NCBI GenBank assembly: GCA_046726235.1
Contig: JBKPAD010000010.1
Coordinates: 62,001 to 126,000, forward strand
Direction: 5' to 3'
Origin: Nitricoxidireducens sp046726235
GTDB lineage: Bacteria > Pseudomonadota > Gammaproteobacteria > Burkholderiales > Rhodocyclaceae
Length of the DNA: 64,000 nt
Below the pieces are notes generated by a model that did not search any database, was not told the origin of the DNA, and saw only the letters and a program-made list of their open reading frames with translations. Made by a program: the position numbers and the translations under genes. Below are positions 63,830 to 64,000 of the stretch, in pieces (position 1 is the first letter of the stretch; every line of letters starts with the position of its first letter).

Positions 63830-64000
63830 TTAGCCCACCCTCGTGTATATCCGCTCGAATCGCGCCTGCTCGGCAATGCCGAAGTCCCCGGGCGCGTATT
63901 GCAGTAGCCAATCTCCCGCGTTGCCGTGCAACACGTCGCCGCCCGCCGAGCGGGCTGCCGTGAATGCCTCGGGGATTTGCTTGGCGAGGACCGGTATCGG
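63830..64000 (-). CDS. PGDYG-family protein, C-terminal part (runs off the window)
   Basis: The last 56 residues and stop of a minus-strand gene whose start lies beyond base 64000. The sequence reads PIPVLAKQIPEAFTAARSAG, then GDVLHGNAGDWLLQYAPGDF and GIAEQARFERIYTRVG. The APGDFGI segment followed by F-x-R-x-Y matches the PGDYG family of small proteins of unknown role. A variant of the motif (F for Y) is present. Confidence 0.65.
   Translation of the reverse strand, partial: PIPVLAKQIPEAFTAARSAGGDVLHGNAGDWLLQYAPGDFGIAEQARFERIYTRVG

Overview
The window is 64 kb of G+C-rich bacterial chromosome, almost entirely protein-coding. The gene set and order suggest a betaproteobacterium, most likely of the Rhodocyclales/Azoarcus-Dechloromonas type: the run gyrA-serC-serA-pheA-hisC-tyrA-aroA/cmk-rpsA-ihfB-lapA-lapB, the neighbouring ompA-ubiG-gph block, and a heptose pathway split into separate kinase and epimerase genes. 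The placement is inferred from synteny and protein flavour; no rRNA gene is present to confirm it.

Layout. 1-3.4 kb: visibly more AT-rich accessory DNA (small hypotheticals, a PAS-PAS-GGDEF-EAL protein, a LuxR-type HTH remnant) ending at a tRNA-Asn gene. 3.5-13.9 kb: housekeeping and repair (tyrB, uvrB, a DUF3050 protein, a nitronate-monooxygenase-like flavoprotein, a cold-shock protein, mfd, a CBS protein). 14.4-18.5 kb: a short KdpD-like sensor kinase, a KdpE-like regulator and the K+ transporter Kup in one overlapping operon. 18.5-27.0 kb: a minus-strand operon of two secreted beta-helix paralogues, a multiheme cytochrome c, a Tat-exported DMSO-reductase-family molybdoenzyme, its four-cluster FeS subunit and a TorD-type chaperone. 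27.3-31.0 kb: an AmmeMemoRadiSam gene trio and an MgtC/DUF4010 membrane protein. 31.1-34.4 kb: ispD-ispF-thpR, a cyclic-nucleotide-binding protein and an AI-2E-family permease, all overlapping. 34.5-38.6 kb: a very large Kelch-type surface protein. 38.7-41.2 kb: ompR-envZ-truncated haemoglobin. 41.3-45.1 kb: gph, ubiG, ompA, mtaD. 45.2-62.5 kb: the large plus-strand series for serine and aromatic amino acid synthesis, ribosomal protein S1, IHF-beta, LPS-assembly regulators LapA/LapB, UDP-glucose dehydrogenase and ADP-heptose synthesis. 62.5-64 kb: accessory DNA with a DUF6883/DUF4926 pair, palindromic repeats, a small membrane protein and a PGDYG-family fragment.

The most unusual feature is a pair of inverted ~250 bp repeat elements (19939-20192 and 27059-27302). 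Each holds two long hairpins in opposite orientation. Every hairpin has a 48-nt conserved core inside arms whose sequence differs completely between hairpins yet stays self-complementary, and the apical stem of the core shows compensatory changes. One copy splits the molybdoenzyme gene from its FeS-subunit gene; the other lies between amrS and the start of that operon. Further points of interest are the cysteine-to-histidine change in the FS0 cluster motif of the molybdoenzyme, the aroA-cmk fusion with an internal ribosome-binding site, and the KdpD/KdpE-like pair attached to kup.
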